Counted from the first letter of the stretch, positions 19,143 through 29,736 are shown. The stretch is 64,000 nt of DNA from Citrobacter farmeri (GCF_019048065.1 NZ_CP077291.1:3906001-3970000); one strand, 5' to 3'. Translations and numbers: made by a program. Notes: generated from the letters alone by a model not told the origin.

Positions 19143-20450
19143 TTACGGCTGTTGTAGCTCAGCCTGCATTTCCGTATCGCGATAATACATATCCTGTCGC
19201 AGCCAAACACCCAGTCCCAACCCCACCAGCGACAACGCCAGCACATACCAGGCCGGCGCCATCGGCGAAACGCTCATCAACAGCGTCACGGCAATCGGCG
19301 TCAGCCCACCGAAAATGGCGTAAGAGACGTTGTAGGAAAATGAAATACCGGTAAAGCGGACTTCCGCAGGAAACGCGCGCACCATCACGTATGGCACAGC
19401 GCCTACCACACCCACACATAGCCCCACCAGCCCATAGAGCAGGAATAAGTATTGCGAATGTGCGCCCGCCAGGTGATAGAACAACCCGCTCGAACAAGCC
19501 AACAAGATGCTGCCAATAATAAAGGTTTTGCTGGCGCCAACACGATCGACGATAAAGCCCGCCAACAGACACCCCAGACAAAGCATAATGGTCGCCACGC
19601 TGTTTGCCTGTAACGTCAGCGCCGGGGCCAGACCGTACTGCTTTTGCAGCCAAACCGGTGACATTAAAATCACCACCACAATCCCTGCAGAAAGCAGCCA
19701 GGTCAGAAGCATGGAGATCACCACCGCTTTCTGGTGTTTCACCACCACCGACTTCACCGGCAGCTCCTGCGCCAGCTTCTTGCGCTGTTGCATCTCCAGA
19801 AAGATCGGCGTCTCCTGTAACCAGCGGCGTAAATACATCGCCACCAGCCCAAAAACGCCCCCCAGCAGGAACGGAATTCGCCAGCCATAGTCATGCACGG
19901 CCTGCTGCGTCAGGTGCGTGTTAATTTGCGTCGCCACCACCGAACCTAACAGGATCCCCACCGTCAAACCTGCCGTCAGCGTACCGCAAGCCATTCCAAT
20001 TCGACGTTCAGGGACGTGCTCGGCGACGAACACCCATGCGCCCGGCACTTCACCGCCAATCGCAGCGCCCTGCAGAATGCGCATCAACAGCAACAATAAC
20101 GGCGCGACAATCCCAATCGATGCATAGGTTGGCAACAACCCCATCGCCAGCGTCGGCACGGCCATCAGCAGAATGCTCAAGGTGAACATCTTTTTGCGCC
20201 CGACCAAATCGCCAAAATGCGCCATGATGATGCCGCCTAACGGACGTGCCAGATACCCGGCAGCGAAGATGCCAAATGTTTGTACCTGACGAAGCCATTC
20301 GGGAATATCAGCGGGGAAAAACAACTCCCCCACCACGGCAGCGAAAAAGACGAAGATAATGAAGTCGTAAAATTCAAGCGCACCGCCAAGAGCGGCCAGC
20401 GTCAGCGTTTTGTAATCCTGGCGATTCAGGGGGCGTGTATGTTGTGACAT
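19143..20450 (-). CDS. MFS transporter, metabolite:H+ symporter (MHS) type
   Basis: A 435-residue, probably 12-helix major facilitator. FGDLVGRKKMFTLSIL after the second helix is the MFS loop 2-3 signature, and LEFYDFIIFVFFAAVV with GYLARPLGG is the N-terminal pattern of the MHS branch (ProP, KgtP, YhjE, ShiA relatives). It probably brings in an organic acid or zwitterion with protons. It sits between satP and mog, where E. coli K-12 has no such gene. A 13-bp palindrome lies upstream. Substrate unknown. Confidence 0.8.
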   Translation of the reverse strand: MSQHTRPLNRQDYKTLTLAALGGALEFYDFIIFVFFAAVVGELFFPADIPEWLRQVQTFGIFAAGYLARPLGGIIMAHFGDLVGRKKMFTLSILLMAVPTLAMGLLPTYASIGIVAPLLLLLMRILQGAAIGGEVPGAWVFVAEHVPERRIGMACGTLTAGLTVGILLGSVVATQINTHLTQQAVHDYGWRIPFLLGGVFGLVAMYLRRWLQETPIFLEMQQRKKLAQELPVKSVVVKHQKAVVISMLLTWLLSAGIVVVILMSPVWLQKQYGLAPALTLQANSVATIMLCLGCLLAGFIVDRVGASKTFIIGSILLACSSGLFYHLAGAHSQYLFLLYGLVGLCVGVVGAVPYVMVRAFPAEVRFTGISFSYNVSYAIFGGLTPIAVTLLMSVSPMAPAWYVLALSLVGLGLGVWLRQDMYYRDTEMQAELQQP

Positions 20451-20499
20451 AGTGAACCATGAGTCAGTGGAGCATTAGAGTTATGAACGACACTTGTAA

Positions 20500-20512
20500 A
20501 GTAAAACTTACT
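20500..20512. promoter_or_regulatory. Palindrome upstream of the MFS gene
   Basis: AGTAA-AAC-TTACT is a perfect five-base inverted repeat 50 bp upstream of the MFS ATG and next to a TATAGT sequence on the minus strand that could be a -10 box. It could be an operator, but the bases are AT-rich and no regulator is nearby. Confidence 0.3.
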
Positions 20513-20572
20513 ATATCGTAAACAAATCAATACTCCACTTTCACCGTCACTTATCTTTCGAAAAGACTAACT

Positions 20573-21160
20573 TTAGGCGTTTGTGTCGCGCCTGGCACTT
20601 TTCGGGCGAAAAGATGCTACGATTTCCGGCACAGTTTCCACATACGGCCCCTCAAGGAGCTGTATACAATACGGTACACTTGCAAAGATACCCGCCACGA
20701 CGACATTCCCCTCTGCATCCTTCACGCCTTCCAGGGTCTCCTGGATGGATTTCGGCTGGCCCGGTAAATTGAGGATTAACGCCTGCTTGCGGATCACGCC
20801 GACCTGACGTGACAGGATCGCCGTCGGCACAAAGTGCAGACTAATCTGCCGCATCTGTTCGCCAAAACCAGGCATCTGGCGATCGGCAACCGCGAGGGTA
20901 GCATCCGGCGTCACATCGCGACGCGCAGGACCGGTGCCGCCAGTGGTCAGCACCAGATGGCAACTCATCTCATCCACCAGCTCACACAGCGTTTGTTCGA
21001 TGATGGCCTGTTCATCAGGAATCAAGCGCGTCTGCACCTCAAAGGGAGTGGTCAGCGCCGTCGATAACCACGCTTCCAGCGCCGGAATGCCTTTGTCCTG
21101 ATAGACACCGCTGGAGGCGCGGTCAGAAATGGAAACTAAGCCAATACGTAAGGTGTTCAT
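20573..21160 (-). CDS. mog: Molybdopterin adenylyltransferase Mog
   Basis: A 195-residue MoaB/Mog-family enzyme that adenylylates molybdopterin before molybdenum insertion. The core motif LTTGGTGPARRDVTPDAT lies at about residues 71-88, and ILNLPGQPKSIQE is the second substrate-binding loop. Same length and position beside talB as in E. coli. The native start gives MNTLRIGLVSISDRAS, the family N-terminus. Confidence 0.96.
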   Translation of the reverse strand: MNTLRIGLVSISDRASSGVYQDKGIPALEAWLSTALTTPFEVQTRLIPDEQAIIEQTLCELVDEMSCHLVLTTGGTGPARRDVTPDATLAVADRQMPGFGEQMRQISLHFVPTAILSRQVGVIRKQALILNLPGQPKSIQETLEGVKDAEGNVVVAGIFASVPYCIQLLEGPYVETVPEIVASFRPKSARRDTNA

Positions 21161-21280
21161 GATTATTCCGTTTAAACAGTCTCGTTAAACAGAATGATAC
21201 ACTGCGAAGGGAAGGACAGACAGGGTTCAGAAGAAGTAGCGTGACCGGCGTACCGACCACGCTATAGTGGGTAGAAAGGA

Positions 21281-22234
21281 TTACAGCAGGTCGCCGATCA
21301 TTTTCTCCAGTTTTTCCTGGTCGACAGCAAACTTACGGATACCGTCCGCCAGTTTGTCTACCGCCATCGGATCCTGGTTGTGCTGCCACAGGAACTCAGA
21401 CTCGGTGATGCGTTCCGGACGCGCTTTCACTTCACCAGAGAAAGACAGTTTACGCTCGATGGCGCCTTCGCTTTCCGCCAGCTCTTTCAGCAGCGCCGGT
21501 GCGATAGTCAGGCGATCACAGCCTGCCAGCTCAAGGATTTCGCCGATGTTACGGAAGCTTGCACCCATCACAACCGTCTCGTAGCCGTGCTGTTTGTAGT
21601 ATTCGTAGATCTCCGTAACGGAAACCACGCCCGGATCTTCAGCCGGGGCATACTCTTTCTTGTCGGTATTGGATTTATACCAGTCAAGAATACGACCCAC
21701 GAACGGAGAGATCAGGAACACGCCAGCTTCAGCACAGGCACGTGCCTGCGCGAAGGAGAACAGCAGCGTCAGGTTACAGTTGATGCCTTCTTTTTCCAGC
21801 TGCTCTGCAGCGCGGATGCCCTGCCAGGTTGAAGCCAGTTTGATCAGAATGCGATCGTTGCTGATGCCTGCATCGTTATACAGCTTGATGATACGTTTCG
21901 CTTTGGCGATAGACGCGTCGGTGTCATAGGACAGGCGAGCATCCACTTCCGTAGAGATACGACCCGGGACCAGTTTCAGGATCTCCAGACCGATGTTCAC
22001 TGCCAGTTTGTCGGTTGCGTCAACGACCTGCTGCGCACGGTCGCTGCTCTGCTGCTTAGCCCAGGCAACAGCGTCATCAATCAGCTTACGGTATTCCGGG
22101 ATCTGCGCTGCGTTAAGAATGAGAGAAGGGTTGGTTGTGGCATCCTGCGGCTGATACAGCTTCATTGCCGCGATGTCTCCGGTGTCGGCCACCACGGTGG
22201 TGAACTGACGAAGGGAGGTCAATTTGTCCGTCAT
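21281..22234 (-). CDS. talB: Transaldolase B
   Basis: A 317-residue transaldolase of the pentose phosphate pathway, moving a dihydroxyacetone unit between sedoheptulose-7-phosphate and glyceraldehyde-3-phosphate. The Schiff-base residue is Lys132 in [14 protein letters not shown] 22234 was chosen because [15 protein letters not shown] is the family N-terminus; the upstream in-frame extension runs through the promoter. Confidence 0.97.
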   Translation of the reverse strand: MTDKLTSLRQFTTVVADTGDIAAMKLYQPQDATTNPSLILNAAQIPEYRKLIDDAVAWAKQQSSDRAQQVVDATDKLAVNIGLEILKLVPGRISTEVDARLSYDTDASIAKAKRIIKLYNDAGISNDRILIKLASTWQGIRAAEQLEKEGINCNLTLLFSFAQARACAEAGVFLISPFVGRILDWYKSNTDKKEYAPAEDPGVVSVTEIYEYYKQHGYETVVMGASFRNIGEILELAGCDRLTIAPALLKELAESEGAIERKLSFSGEVKARPERITESEFLWQHNQDPMAVDKLADGIRKFAVDQEKLEKMIGDLL

Positions 22235-22287
22235 GATAGTGTTTCTCTTTAAACAGCTTGTTAGGGGGATGTAACCGGTCTGCCCTG

Positions 22288-22315
22288 ATGATAACACGAC
22301 GTTGTGACAGCGCAA
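22288..22315 (-). promoter_or_regulatory. talB promoter
   Basis: On the minus strand TTGCGC (22310-22315) and TATCAT (22288-22293) are 16 bp apart, about 55 bp ahead of the talB ATG. Confidence 0.55.
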
Positions 22316-22427
22316 CCGCAGACGATGCGCTTATCCCCTTGAAGGCATCAGCGGATAATTTCTGATCCGGCCTTGATGTGACGCGCCATTCAGGCGCTCA
22401 ACCTCATGTATACTACGCGGCCGCTAT

Positions 22428-22463
22428 CAATTGTCCGGCAGCGTATATACTATTCGACAATTG
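22428..22463. promoter_or_regulatory. Inverted repeat upstream of yaaJ
   Basis: CAATTGTC (22428-22435) and GACAATTG (22456-22463) are perfect 8-base inverted copies around 20 bases containing TATACT. It could be a transcription-factor site or an mRNA stem in the yaaJ leader. Confidence 0.4.
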
Positions 22464-22517
22464 GTAACGCTTACACAGGGTTGTTACAGCGTACCGGCAG
22501 CAACAAGAGGGATGTTA

Positions 22518-23948
22518 ATGCCTGATTTTTTCACGTTTATTAATGATGTGCTCTGGGGATCGGTGATGATCTACCTGCTCTTCGGAGCAGGGTGTTGGTT
22601 TACCTGGCGCACAGGCTTCGTACAATTTCGCTATATCCGTCAGGTTGGCAAAAGTCTAAAAAACAGCATTAGCCCGCAACCGGGGGGATTAACCTCGTTT
22701 CAGTCGCTCTGTACCAGCCTTGCCGCTCGTATCGGTAGTGGCAACATGGCGGGCGTGGCTCTGGCCATTACCGCAGGCGGGCCTGGCGCCGTGTTCTGGA
22801 TGTGGGTCGCCGCCATCATTGGTATGGCGACGTCATTTGCCGAATGCGCCCTCGCACAGCTCTACAAAGAGCGCGATCGTCACGGTCAGTTTCGCGGAGG
22901 CCCCGCCTGGTATATGGCCCGTGGGTTAGGCATGCGCTGGATGGGGGTGTTATTCGCCATCTTTTTGCTGATTGCCTACGGACTGGTATTTAACAGCGTG
23001 CAGGCTAACTCTGTGTCCCGCGCCCTCAAATTCGCATTTGATTTCCCGCCGATCGCCACCGGTATTGTCATGGCGATTGCTGCCCTGCTGGTTATTGTCC
23101 GGGGGATCAAAGGTGTGGCACAGATGATGCAGTGGTTCGTCCCTGTGATGGCGCTGATGTGGGTGGTCACCAGCCTGGTGGTTTGTCTGATCAACATCGA
23201 CCAACTGCCTGACATCCTCATTTCTATCATCAAAAGCGCGTTTGGCTGGCAAGAAGCCGCAGGCGGTGTGGCGGGATATACGCTGAGCCAGGCGATCACC
23301 AGCGGTTTTCAACGCAGCATGTTTTCCAATGAAGCCGGGATGGGCTCAACGCCTAACGCCGCTGCGGCCGCCGCATCCTGGCCGCCGCACCCTGCGGCGC
23401 AAGGGATTGTGCAGATGATCGGTATTTTTATCGATACGCTGGTCGTCTGTAGCGCCACGGCAATGCTGGTTTTACTGGCTGGCAACGGCACGACCTATGC
23501 GCCGATGGAAGGGATCCAACTGGTGCAGAAAGCAATGACGGTGCTGGTCGGTGACTGGGGGGCGGCGTTCGTGGCGGTCATCGTGATTCTCTTTGCCTTC
23601 AGCTCCATTGTGGTCAACTACATCTACGCGGAAAACAACCTGTACTTTCTGAACCTGGATAACAAGCGCACTATCTGGATTTTACGTATTGCCACCTGCT
23701 CTACGGTGGTGGTCGGAACGCTGCTCAGCTTCCCACTGCTCTGGCAACTGGCGGATATCATCATGGCCTGCATGGCGATCACTAACCTGACGGCAATATT
23801 GTTGCTCTCTCCGGTGGTACATACCTTAGCCAGCGATTACTTGCGTCAGCGAAAACTGGGCATTCGTCCGGTCTTTGATCCGCTGCGCTACCCGGATATC
23901 GAACAGCAACTGGCGCCAGATGCCTGGGACGACATACCACGAGACTAA
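22518..23948 (+). CDS. yaaJ: Alanine/glycine:cation symporter family protein YaaJ
   Basis: A 476-residue inner-membrane protein of the AGCS family, which carries Ala or Gly with Na+ or H+. Signatures include GSGNMAGVALAITAGGPGAVFWMW and GFQRSMFSNEAGMGSTPNAAAAA. ATG 22518 follows an AGAGGGA site and gives the E. coli length; the frame extends upstream to a TTG at 22431, rejected. It stands divergent from talB and ends 69 bp before yaaA. Substrate is inferred from the family. Confidence 0.93.
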   Translation: MPDFFTFINDVLWGSVMIYLLFGAGCWFTWRTGFVQFRYIRQVGKSLKNSISPQPGGLTSFQSLCTSLAARIGSGNMAGVALAITAGGPGAVFWMWVAAIIGMATSFAECALAQLYKERDRHGQFRGGPAWYMARGLGMRWMGVLFAIFLLIAYGLVFNSVQANSVSRALKFAFDFPPIATGIVMAIAALLVIVRGIKGVAQMMQWFVPVMALMWVVTSLVVCLINIDQLPDILISIIKSAFGWQEAAGGVAGYTLSQAITSGFQRSMFSNEAGMGSTPNAAAAAASWPPHPAAQGIVQMIGIFIDTLVVCSATAMLVLLAGNGTTYAPMEGIQLVQKAMTVLVGDWGAAFVAVIVILFAFSSIVVNYIYAENNLYFLNLDNKRTIWILRIATCSTVVVGTLLSFPLLWQLADIIMACMAITNLTAILLLSPVVHTLASDYLRQRKLGIRPVFDPLRYPDIEQQLAPDAWDDIPRD

Positions 23949-24017
23949 TCACAACTATCGATCAACTCAGCCCTATTTTTTGCTACAGTCGCAGTAAATT
24001 TCCTGCAAGGACTGGAT

Positions 24018-24791
24018 ATGCTGATTCTGATTTCACCAGCAAAAACGCTCGACTACCAGAGCCCGCTGGCAACAACGCGCCATACGTTGCCTGAGCTGCT
24101 GGACCACTCCCAGCAACTGATTCATGTGGCGCGCAAACTCTCGGCCCCGCAAATCGGTAAACTGATGGGGATCAGCGATAAGCTCGCTGATCTGAACGCC
24201 ACCCGTTTTCACGACTGGCAGCCGAACTTCACGCCGGAAAACGCGCGCCAGGCTATTTTGGCCTTTAAAGGTGATGTCTATACCGGATTACAGGCCGAAA
24301 CCTTCAGCGAAGCCGATTTCGATTTTGCCCAGCAGCATTTGCGTATGCTCTCAGGCCTGTACGGTGTGCTACGTCCGCTGGATCTGATGCAGCCCTATCG
24401 TCTGGAAATGGGCATTCGTCTGGAGAACGCCAAAGGGAAGGATCTGTATCAGTTTTGGGGCGATATCATCACGGATAAGCTCAATGAAGCGCTCGCCGCA
24501 CAGGGCGACCAGGTGGTGATTAATCTTGCCTCGGATGAATACTTCCGTTCCGTGAAGCCGAAGAAACTGAACGCAGAGCTGATTAAACCCGTCTTCCTCG
24601 ACGAGAAAAACGGCAAGTTCAAAGTCATCAGTTTCTACGCCAAAAAGGCGCGAGGCCTGATGAGCCGCTACATCATTGAAAATCGTCTGACAAAGCCTGA
24701 ACAGCTCGCCGACTTCAACAGCGAAGGTTACTTCTTTGATGAAGCGGCTTCCGGGAATGGCGAACTGGTGTTTAAGCGTCACCAGCAGTAA
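24018..24791 (+). CDS. yaaA: Peroxide stress protein YaaA (DUF328/UPF0246)
   Basis: A 257-residue cytoplasmic protein with the family N-terminus [13 protein letters not shown] and conserved [13 protein letters not shown] and [14 protein letters not shown] segments. In E. coli it is induced by OxyR and lowers intracellular free iron during hydrogen peroxide stress, limiting Fenton damage; it binds DNA in vitro. AAGGA precedes the ATG. A REP cluster separates it from thrC. Confidence 0.94.
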   Translation: MLILISPAKTLDYQSPLATTRHTLPELLDHSQQLIHVARKLSAPQIGKLMGISDKLADLNATRFHDWQPNFTPENARQAILAFKGDVYTGLQAETFSEADFDFAQQHLRMLSGLYGVLRPLDLMQPYRLEMGIRLENAKGKDLYQFWGDIITDKLNEALAAQGDQVVINLASDEYFRSVKPKKLNAELIKPVFLDEKNGKFKVISFYAKKARGLMSRYIIENRLTKPEQLADFNSEGYFFDEAASGNGELVFKRHQQ

Positions 24792-24813
24792 TCATTAACT
24801 GCAGCTGGATCCA

Positions 24814-24884
24814 GGTTTATCCGGCCTACAAATTGCGTTAACCCGCGTTGTAAGCCGGATAAGGTGGTACACCACCATCCGGCA
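24814..24884. repeat. REP elements between yaaA and thrC
   Basis: One partial unit (TTTATCCGGCCTACA) and one full palindromic unit (GCCGGATAAGG ... CCATCCGGC) lie in the convergent spacer. No separate U-run terminator is seen for either gene. Confidence 0.8.
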
Positions 24885-24902
24885 TTCAGATAAAAATGGC
24901 AA

Positions 24903-26189
24903 TTATCCGCGCGTCATCATCAGCTTACGCAGGGCGGCAAAATCTGCCGGCAGATGTTGCGAAAGCAGCGGCAGATCCGCGCGTTCCGCCAGCTCTTTCG
25001 GCAGATCCAGCGTTTCATTGAGGATCGCTTCCACACTCTCTTTAAACTTCGCCGGGTGTGCGGTGCCGAGGAACAGGCCGTACTCGCCCGGATTGAGCTG
25101 GTCACGCAAGGCACGGTACGCTACCGCCGCATGTGGCTCAGAGGTATACCCCTTCGCTTTTAGCTCACGCATCGTTTCCTGCGTAACTTCATCATTCACA
25201 GCAGCGTAACCGAGCTCATTCAGACGCCAGATTTTACGGCGGAACAGTTCTTCGACGCGCGGCCAGTTGTTCGGCTGACTCACGTCCATCGCGTTAGACA
25301 ACGTCGCCTGGGTCGCTTTTGGCGCCCACTGTCCGTCCTGCAGGAAGCGTGGCACCGTGTCGTTAACGTTGGTGGCGGCGATAAAACGCTTCACCGGCAG
25401 GCCGAGGGATTTCGCCAGCAGGCCCGCCGTCAAATCGCCAAAGTTGCCGCTCGGTACAGAAACAACCAGTTGATTTCGCGCGTCCTGCGGCAATTGCGCA
25501 ACGGCTTCAAAGTAGTAACAAATCTGCGCCAGCAGGCGGCTGATATTAATGGAGTTAGCCGAGTTCAGCCCCAGCGCCACTTTCAGCTCTTCATCATCAA
25601 ACGCCTGTTTGACCAGCGCCTGGCAGGCATCAAAATCGCCGTCGATCGCAACGGTTTCAATGTTGCCGCCCAGCGTGCAGAACAGTTTTTCCTGCAACGG
25701 ACTGATTTTGCCGTTCGGATAGAGGATCACCACTCGCACGTTCGGCAGACCATAAAACGCATGTGCCACAGCCGCGCCGGTATCACCGGAGGTTGCCGTC
25801 AGAATGGTCACCGGCTTGTCACCGCTGATGTGGGTCAGCATCTGCGCCATAAAACGTCCGCCGAAATCTTTAAACGCCAGCGTCGGGCCGTGGAACAGTT
25901 CCAGACAGCCGACATCGCCCTCCACCTGGGCAACCGGTGCCGGGAAAGCAAAGGCGGCACGCACGCGTTCTTCGAGGACCTCCTGCGGGATTTCATCGCC
26001 GATAAACGCGGAAAGGATCTTTGTGCTACGGCTGACAAAGTCCTGGTTCAACATCTCATCAACTTCTGTCAGGTCAAATTCCGGCAGATCGTGCGGAAAA
26101 AATAGCCCCTGATTTTTGCCCAGCCCCTGCGTGACGGCCTGCGCAAAACTAACCTGTTCGTTGTGATCTTTAAGATTGTAGAGTTTCAT
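24903..26189 (-). CDS. thrC: Threonine synthase
   Basis: A 428-residue PLP enzyme that converts O-phosphohomoserine to threonine. The PLP lysine is Lys107 in GPTLAFKDFGGRF, and TSGDTGAAVAHAF is the phosphate-binding loop. ATG 26189 was chosen over the in-frame TTG just before it because MKLYNLKDH is the family start; it lies three bases past the thrB stop. Last gene of the thrLABC operon. Confidence 0.97.
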   Translation of the reverse strand: MKLYNLKDHNEQVSFAQAVTQGLGKNQGLFFPHDLPEFDLTEVDEMLNQDFVSRSTKILSAFIGDEIPQEVLEERVRAAFAFPAPVAQVEGDVGCLELFHGPTLAFKDFGGRFMAQMLTHISGDKPVTILTATSGDTGAAVAHAFYGLPNVRVVILYPNGKISPLQEKLFCTLGGNIETVAIDGDFDACQALVKQAFDDEELKVALGLNSANSINISRLLAQICYYFEAVAQLPQDARNQLVVSVPSGNFGDLTAGLLAKSLGLPVKRFIAATNVNDTVPRFLQDGQWAPKATQATLSNAMDVSQPNNWPRVEELFRRKIWRLNELGYAAVNDEVTQETMRELKAKGYTSEPHAAVAYRALRDQLNPGEYGLFLGTAHPAKFKESVEAILNETLDLPKELAERADLPLLSQHLPADFAALRKLMMTRG

Positions 26190-26192
26190 CAA

Positions 26193-27122
26193 TTATCCCA
26201 GTACTCGTGCGCCCGCCGTGTCCAGCCGGCAAATATGAACAAAGCCTTCCTGATTTTGCAGATAGTGATTTCCCAGCCAGTCTGCGACACGCTGCGCGGT
26301 CTCCGGTTTATCGCAGAGCGCAAACAGTGTCGGCCCTGAACCGGAAATACCGCTCGCCAGCGCGCCGATTTCCGCGACGGCCTGACGCGCCTGTGCAAAA
26401 CCAGGCAGCAGACGTTCGCGATACGGTTCGGCAATCACATCCTTCATCAGTTTCGCCGCAAGCCCAGGCTGACGGGAATAGCAGGCGTGAATAAACCCGG
26501 CCAGGTGCCGCCCGTGGGCAATGCAATCCTGGCGACGATATTGCGCAGGTAAAATGGCCCGCGCTTCCGCTGTGGAGACCTTAATGCCTGGATAGGCGAG
26601 CACCCACAGCCACTCATCAAAGCCTGGCACCTGCTGACTGATAATGCCGTTTTCTTCGATCATCAACTGCATACCACCCAGGAAACACGGCGCGACATTA
26701 TCGTAATGAATGCTGCCGGAGATACGCCCTTCGAGCTCCCCCATGATCGCCAGCAGACGCGTGTCATTAAGCGGTTTGCCGCAGTGCTCATTCATCGCCA
26801 CCAGTGCCGCCACCACCGAGCAGGCGCTGGAACCCAGCCCGGAGCCGATCGGCATATTTTTTTCCAGTGTCATCGTCACCGGAATTGGCTTACCCAACTC
26901 CTGACAAAAACGCTCCCAGCACTGGTAAACAATATTTTCACGCGGTTCTGATGGCAATTTGTCGGCAAAGCGGCCCAGATTGTTCAGACGAAAACTGTCC
27001 GCCGCCTCAACCGTTACCACGTCGCCCAACAGTGAACCATCAACGGGGGTCACCGCCGCCCCGAGCACATCAAATCCAACGCTCATATTGGCACTGGAAG
27101 CCGGGGCATAAACTTTAACCAT
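26193..27122 (-). CDS. thrB: Homoserine kinase
   Basis: A 309-residue GHMP-family kinase that phosphorylates homoserine for ThrC. The ATP-binding motif [17 protein letters not shown] is at residues 91-107. It starts one base after the thrA stop and ends three bases before the thrC ATG, the compact thr arrangement. Intact, although the gene upstream is frameshifted, so it may suffer polarity. Confidence 0.97.
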   Translation of the reverse strand: MVKVYAPASSANMSVGFDVLGAAVTPVDGSLLGDVVTVEAADSFRLNNLGRFADKLPSEPRENIVYQCWERFCQELGKPIPVTMTLEKNMPIGSGLGSSACSVVAALVAMNEHCGKPLNDTRLLAIMGELEGRISGSIHYDNVAPCFLGGMQLMIEENGIISQQVPGFDEWLWVLAYPGIKVSTAEARAILPAQYRRQDCIAHGRHLAGFIHACYSRQPGLAAKLMKDVIAEPYRERLLPGFAQARQAVAEIGALASGISGSGPTLFALCDKPETAQRVADWLGNHYLQNQEGFVHICRLDTAGARVLG

Positions 27123-27123
27123 G

Positions 27124-29587
27124 TTAAACTCCTAGCTTCCATGAGAGGGTGCGTAGCAGGTCAGCAAACACCCCTGCCGCCGTGACGTCATTACCCGCGC
27201 CATAACCGCGCAGAACCAACGGCAGCGGCTGATAGTAGTGGCTGTAGAAAGCCAGCGCATTTTCGCCGTTTTTCACTTTGTACAACGGATCGTTACCGTC
27301 CACTTCCGAAATTTTCACCCGGCAGACGCCGTCTTCTTCGATGTTGCCAACATAGCGCAATACTTTGCCCTCATCACGGGCTTTTGCCACACGGGCGGCG
27401 AAGGCGTCGTCAAGCTGCGACAGATTAGCCATAAACGCGTCTACGTCGCCTGCGTCATCAAACGTTTCCGGCAACACCGGCTCAATGACAATATCAGACA
27501 GTTCCAGCTCACGTCCGGTTTCACGGGCGAGGATCAGCAGCTTCCGCGCCACGTCCATCCCGGAAAGATCGTCACGTGGGTCTGGCTCGGTATAGCCCAT
27601 TTCACGCGCGATGCGGGTCGCTTCAGAGAGGCTCATGCCCTCGTCAAGCTTACCGAAAATAAACGACAACGAACCAGACAGAATACCGGAGAACTTCAGT
27701 AACTCATCGCCCGCGTTCAACAGGTTTTGCAGGTTTTCTATTACCGGCAGACCGGCCCCCACGTTGGTGTCATAGAGGAATTTACGCCGTGATTTCGCGG
27801 CAGCGAAACGCAACTGATGGTAGTAATCCATCGACGAGGTATTCGCCTTTTTGTTCGGTGTGACCACATGGAAACCTTCGCGCAGGAAGTCAGCGTATTG
27901 ATCGGCTACCGCCTGACTGGAGGTACAGTCCACAATCACCGGATTCAGCAGGTGATATTCCTTCACCAGGCGAATTAAGCGACCGAGATTAAACGGCTCT
28001 TTCGCTTCAGCCAGTTCAGACTGCCAGTTCTCGAGGTTCAGGCCATGCACATGGGTCAGCAGCGCTCTGGAGTTCGCCACGCCGCAAACTCGCAGGTCGA
28101 TATGTTTTTTCTTCAGCCAGGCTTGCTGACGCTTAAGTTGTTCCAGTAGCGCGCCACCAACGCCACCAACGCCGATAACAAACACTTCAATCACCTGGTC
28201 GGTGTTGAACAGCATCTGATGGGTAACGCGTACGCCAGTCGTGGCATCGTCATTGTTGACCACTACCGAAATGGACCGCTCGGAGGAGCCCTGGGCAATA
28301 GCCACGATATTAATATTGGCGCGCGCCAGTGCGGCAAAGAATTTTGCTGAAATGCCGCGCAGCGTCCGCATACCATCCCCGACGACGGAGATAATCGCCA
28401 GCCGCTCAGTGACCGCCAGAGGTTCCAGAACGCCCTCTTTCAGCTCGAGATAGAACTCATCCTGCAAAGCGCGCTGCGCCCGGGCGCAGTCCGCCTGCGG
28501 CACACAAAAACTGATGCTGTATTCAGAAGAGGACTGGGTGATCAATACGACGGAAATTCCCGCACGGGACATTACCGCAAACACGCGCGCCGCCATCCCC
28601 ACCATCCCTTTCATACCAGGACCGGAGACGTTAAACATCGCCATATTGTTGAGGTTGGAAATCCCCTTCACCGGCAGATCGTCTTCATCGCGGCTGGCGC
28701 CAATCAGCGTGCCTGCCGCCTGCGGGTTACCGGTATTTTTGATAAGACAAGGGATCTGGAACTGCGCGATGGGGGTAATGGTACGAGGGTGAAGGACTTT
28801 CGCGCCGAAATAGGAGAGCTCCATCGCTTCCTGATAAGACATCGACTTCAACAACCTGGCGTCAGGCACCTGGCGCGGGTCGCAGGTGTAAACACCGTCG
28901 ACGTCCGTCCAGATTTCGCAACAGTCGGCACGTAAGCAGGCCGCCAGAACCGCAGCAGAGTAATCTGAGCCGTTACGTCCCAGTACTACCAGTTCACCTT
29001 TCTCATTACCAGCGGTGAAACCCGCCATCAGCACCATGTGGTCGGCGGGAATACGCCCGGCGGCGATACGGCGAGTCGATTCAGCAATATCGACAGTGGA
29101 TTCAAGGTAGTGGCCCACTGCCAGCAGTTTTTCGACCGGGTCAATCACGGTAACACGGTGACCACGCGCTTCCAGTAACCCCGCCATAATGGCAATCGAC
29201 ATCTTTTCGCCACGGCAGATGAGCGCGGCGTTAATGCTGTCCGGACACTGTCCGAGCAGGCTGATACCATGCAGCACATGCTTGATTTGGGCAAATTCCT
29301 GCTCAACAAACACTTTCAACTGCGCCAGCGGAAAACCTGGCTGAGCGTCGGCGAGTCCGGTCAGCAGTTCGGCGAAAATACGTTCGGCATCGCTGATATT
29401 GGGCAATGCGTCCTGACCTCCGATGGTTTTTTTCAATCATCGCCACCAGATGGTTGGTAATTTTAGCGGGGGCAGAAAGAACGGTCGCTACCTGCCCCTG
29501 CCTGGCATTGCTTTCCAGAATATCGGCAACCCGCAGAAAACGTTCTGCATTTGCCACTGATGTACCGCCGAACTTCAACACTCGCAT
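27124..29587 (-). pseudogene. thrA: Bifunctional aspartokinase I / homoserine dehydrogenase I, frameshifted as given
   Basis: The intact protein would be 820 residues: N-terminal aspartokinase ([15 protein letters not shown]), two ACT domains and C-terminal homoserine dehydrogenase ([17 protein letters not shown]). It catalyses the first and third steps toward threonine. The frame breaks after Lys53: at 29427-29433 the minus strand has seven A where GAA AAA ACC needs six. The start frame then runs through about 41 foreign residues to a stop at 29303. The remaining 768 codons resume in the other frame and are otherwise clean to the normal C-terminus. The span is 2464 bp, one more than a multiple of three. 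No other lesion is seen, so this is either a very recent mutation or a homopolymer sequencing error. Confidence 0.93.
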
Positions 29588-29611
29588 GGTTGTTACCTCG
29601 TTACCTTTGGT

Positions 29612-29645
29612 CGAAAAAAAAGCCCGCACTGTTCGGTGCGGGCTT
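29612..29645 (-). terminator. thr operon attenuator
   Basis: AGCCCGCAC (29621-29629) and GTGCGGGCT (29636-29644) form a perfect 9-bp stem with a TGTTCG loop, followed on the minus strand by an eight-T run. It lies just downstream of the thrL leader peptide and ends transcription when charged Thr/Ile-tRNA is plentiful. Confidence 0.93.
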
Positions 29646-29667
29646 TTTTCTGTGTTTCCTGTACGCG

Positions 29668-29736
<69 letters not shown>

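Noticed and set aside
22431..22517. Upstream TTG start for yaaJ
   Set aside because: It lies inside the inverted repeat and promoter-like sequence; ATG 22518 gives the family length and has a ribosome-binding site.
29425..29440. A AAA AAC slippery heptamer in thrA suggesting programmed frameshifting
   Set aside because: The heptamer is in the right phase for a -1 shift, but rejoining the ThrA frame needs +1 (or loss of one A). A -1 shift leads into a wrong frame, so programmed -1 frameshifting does not explain it.
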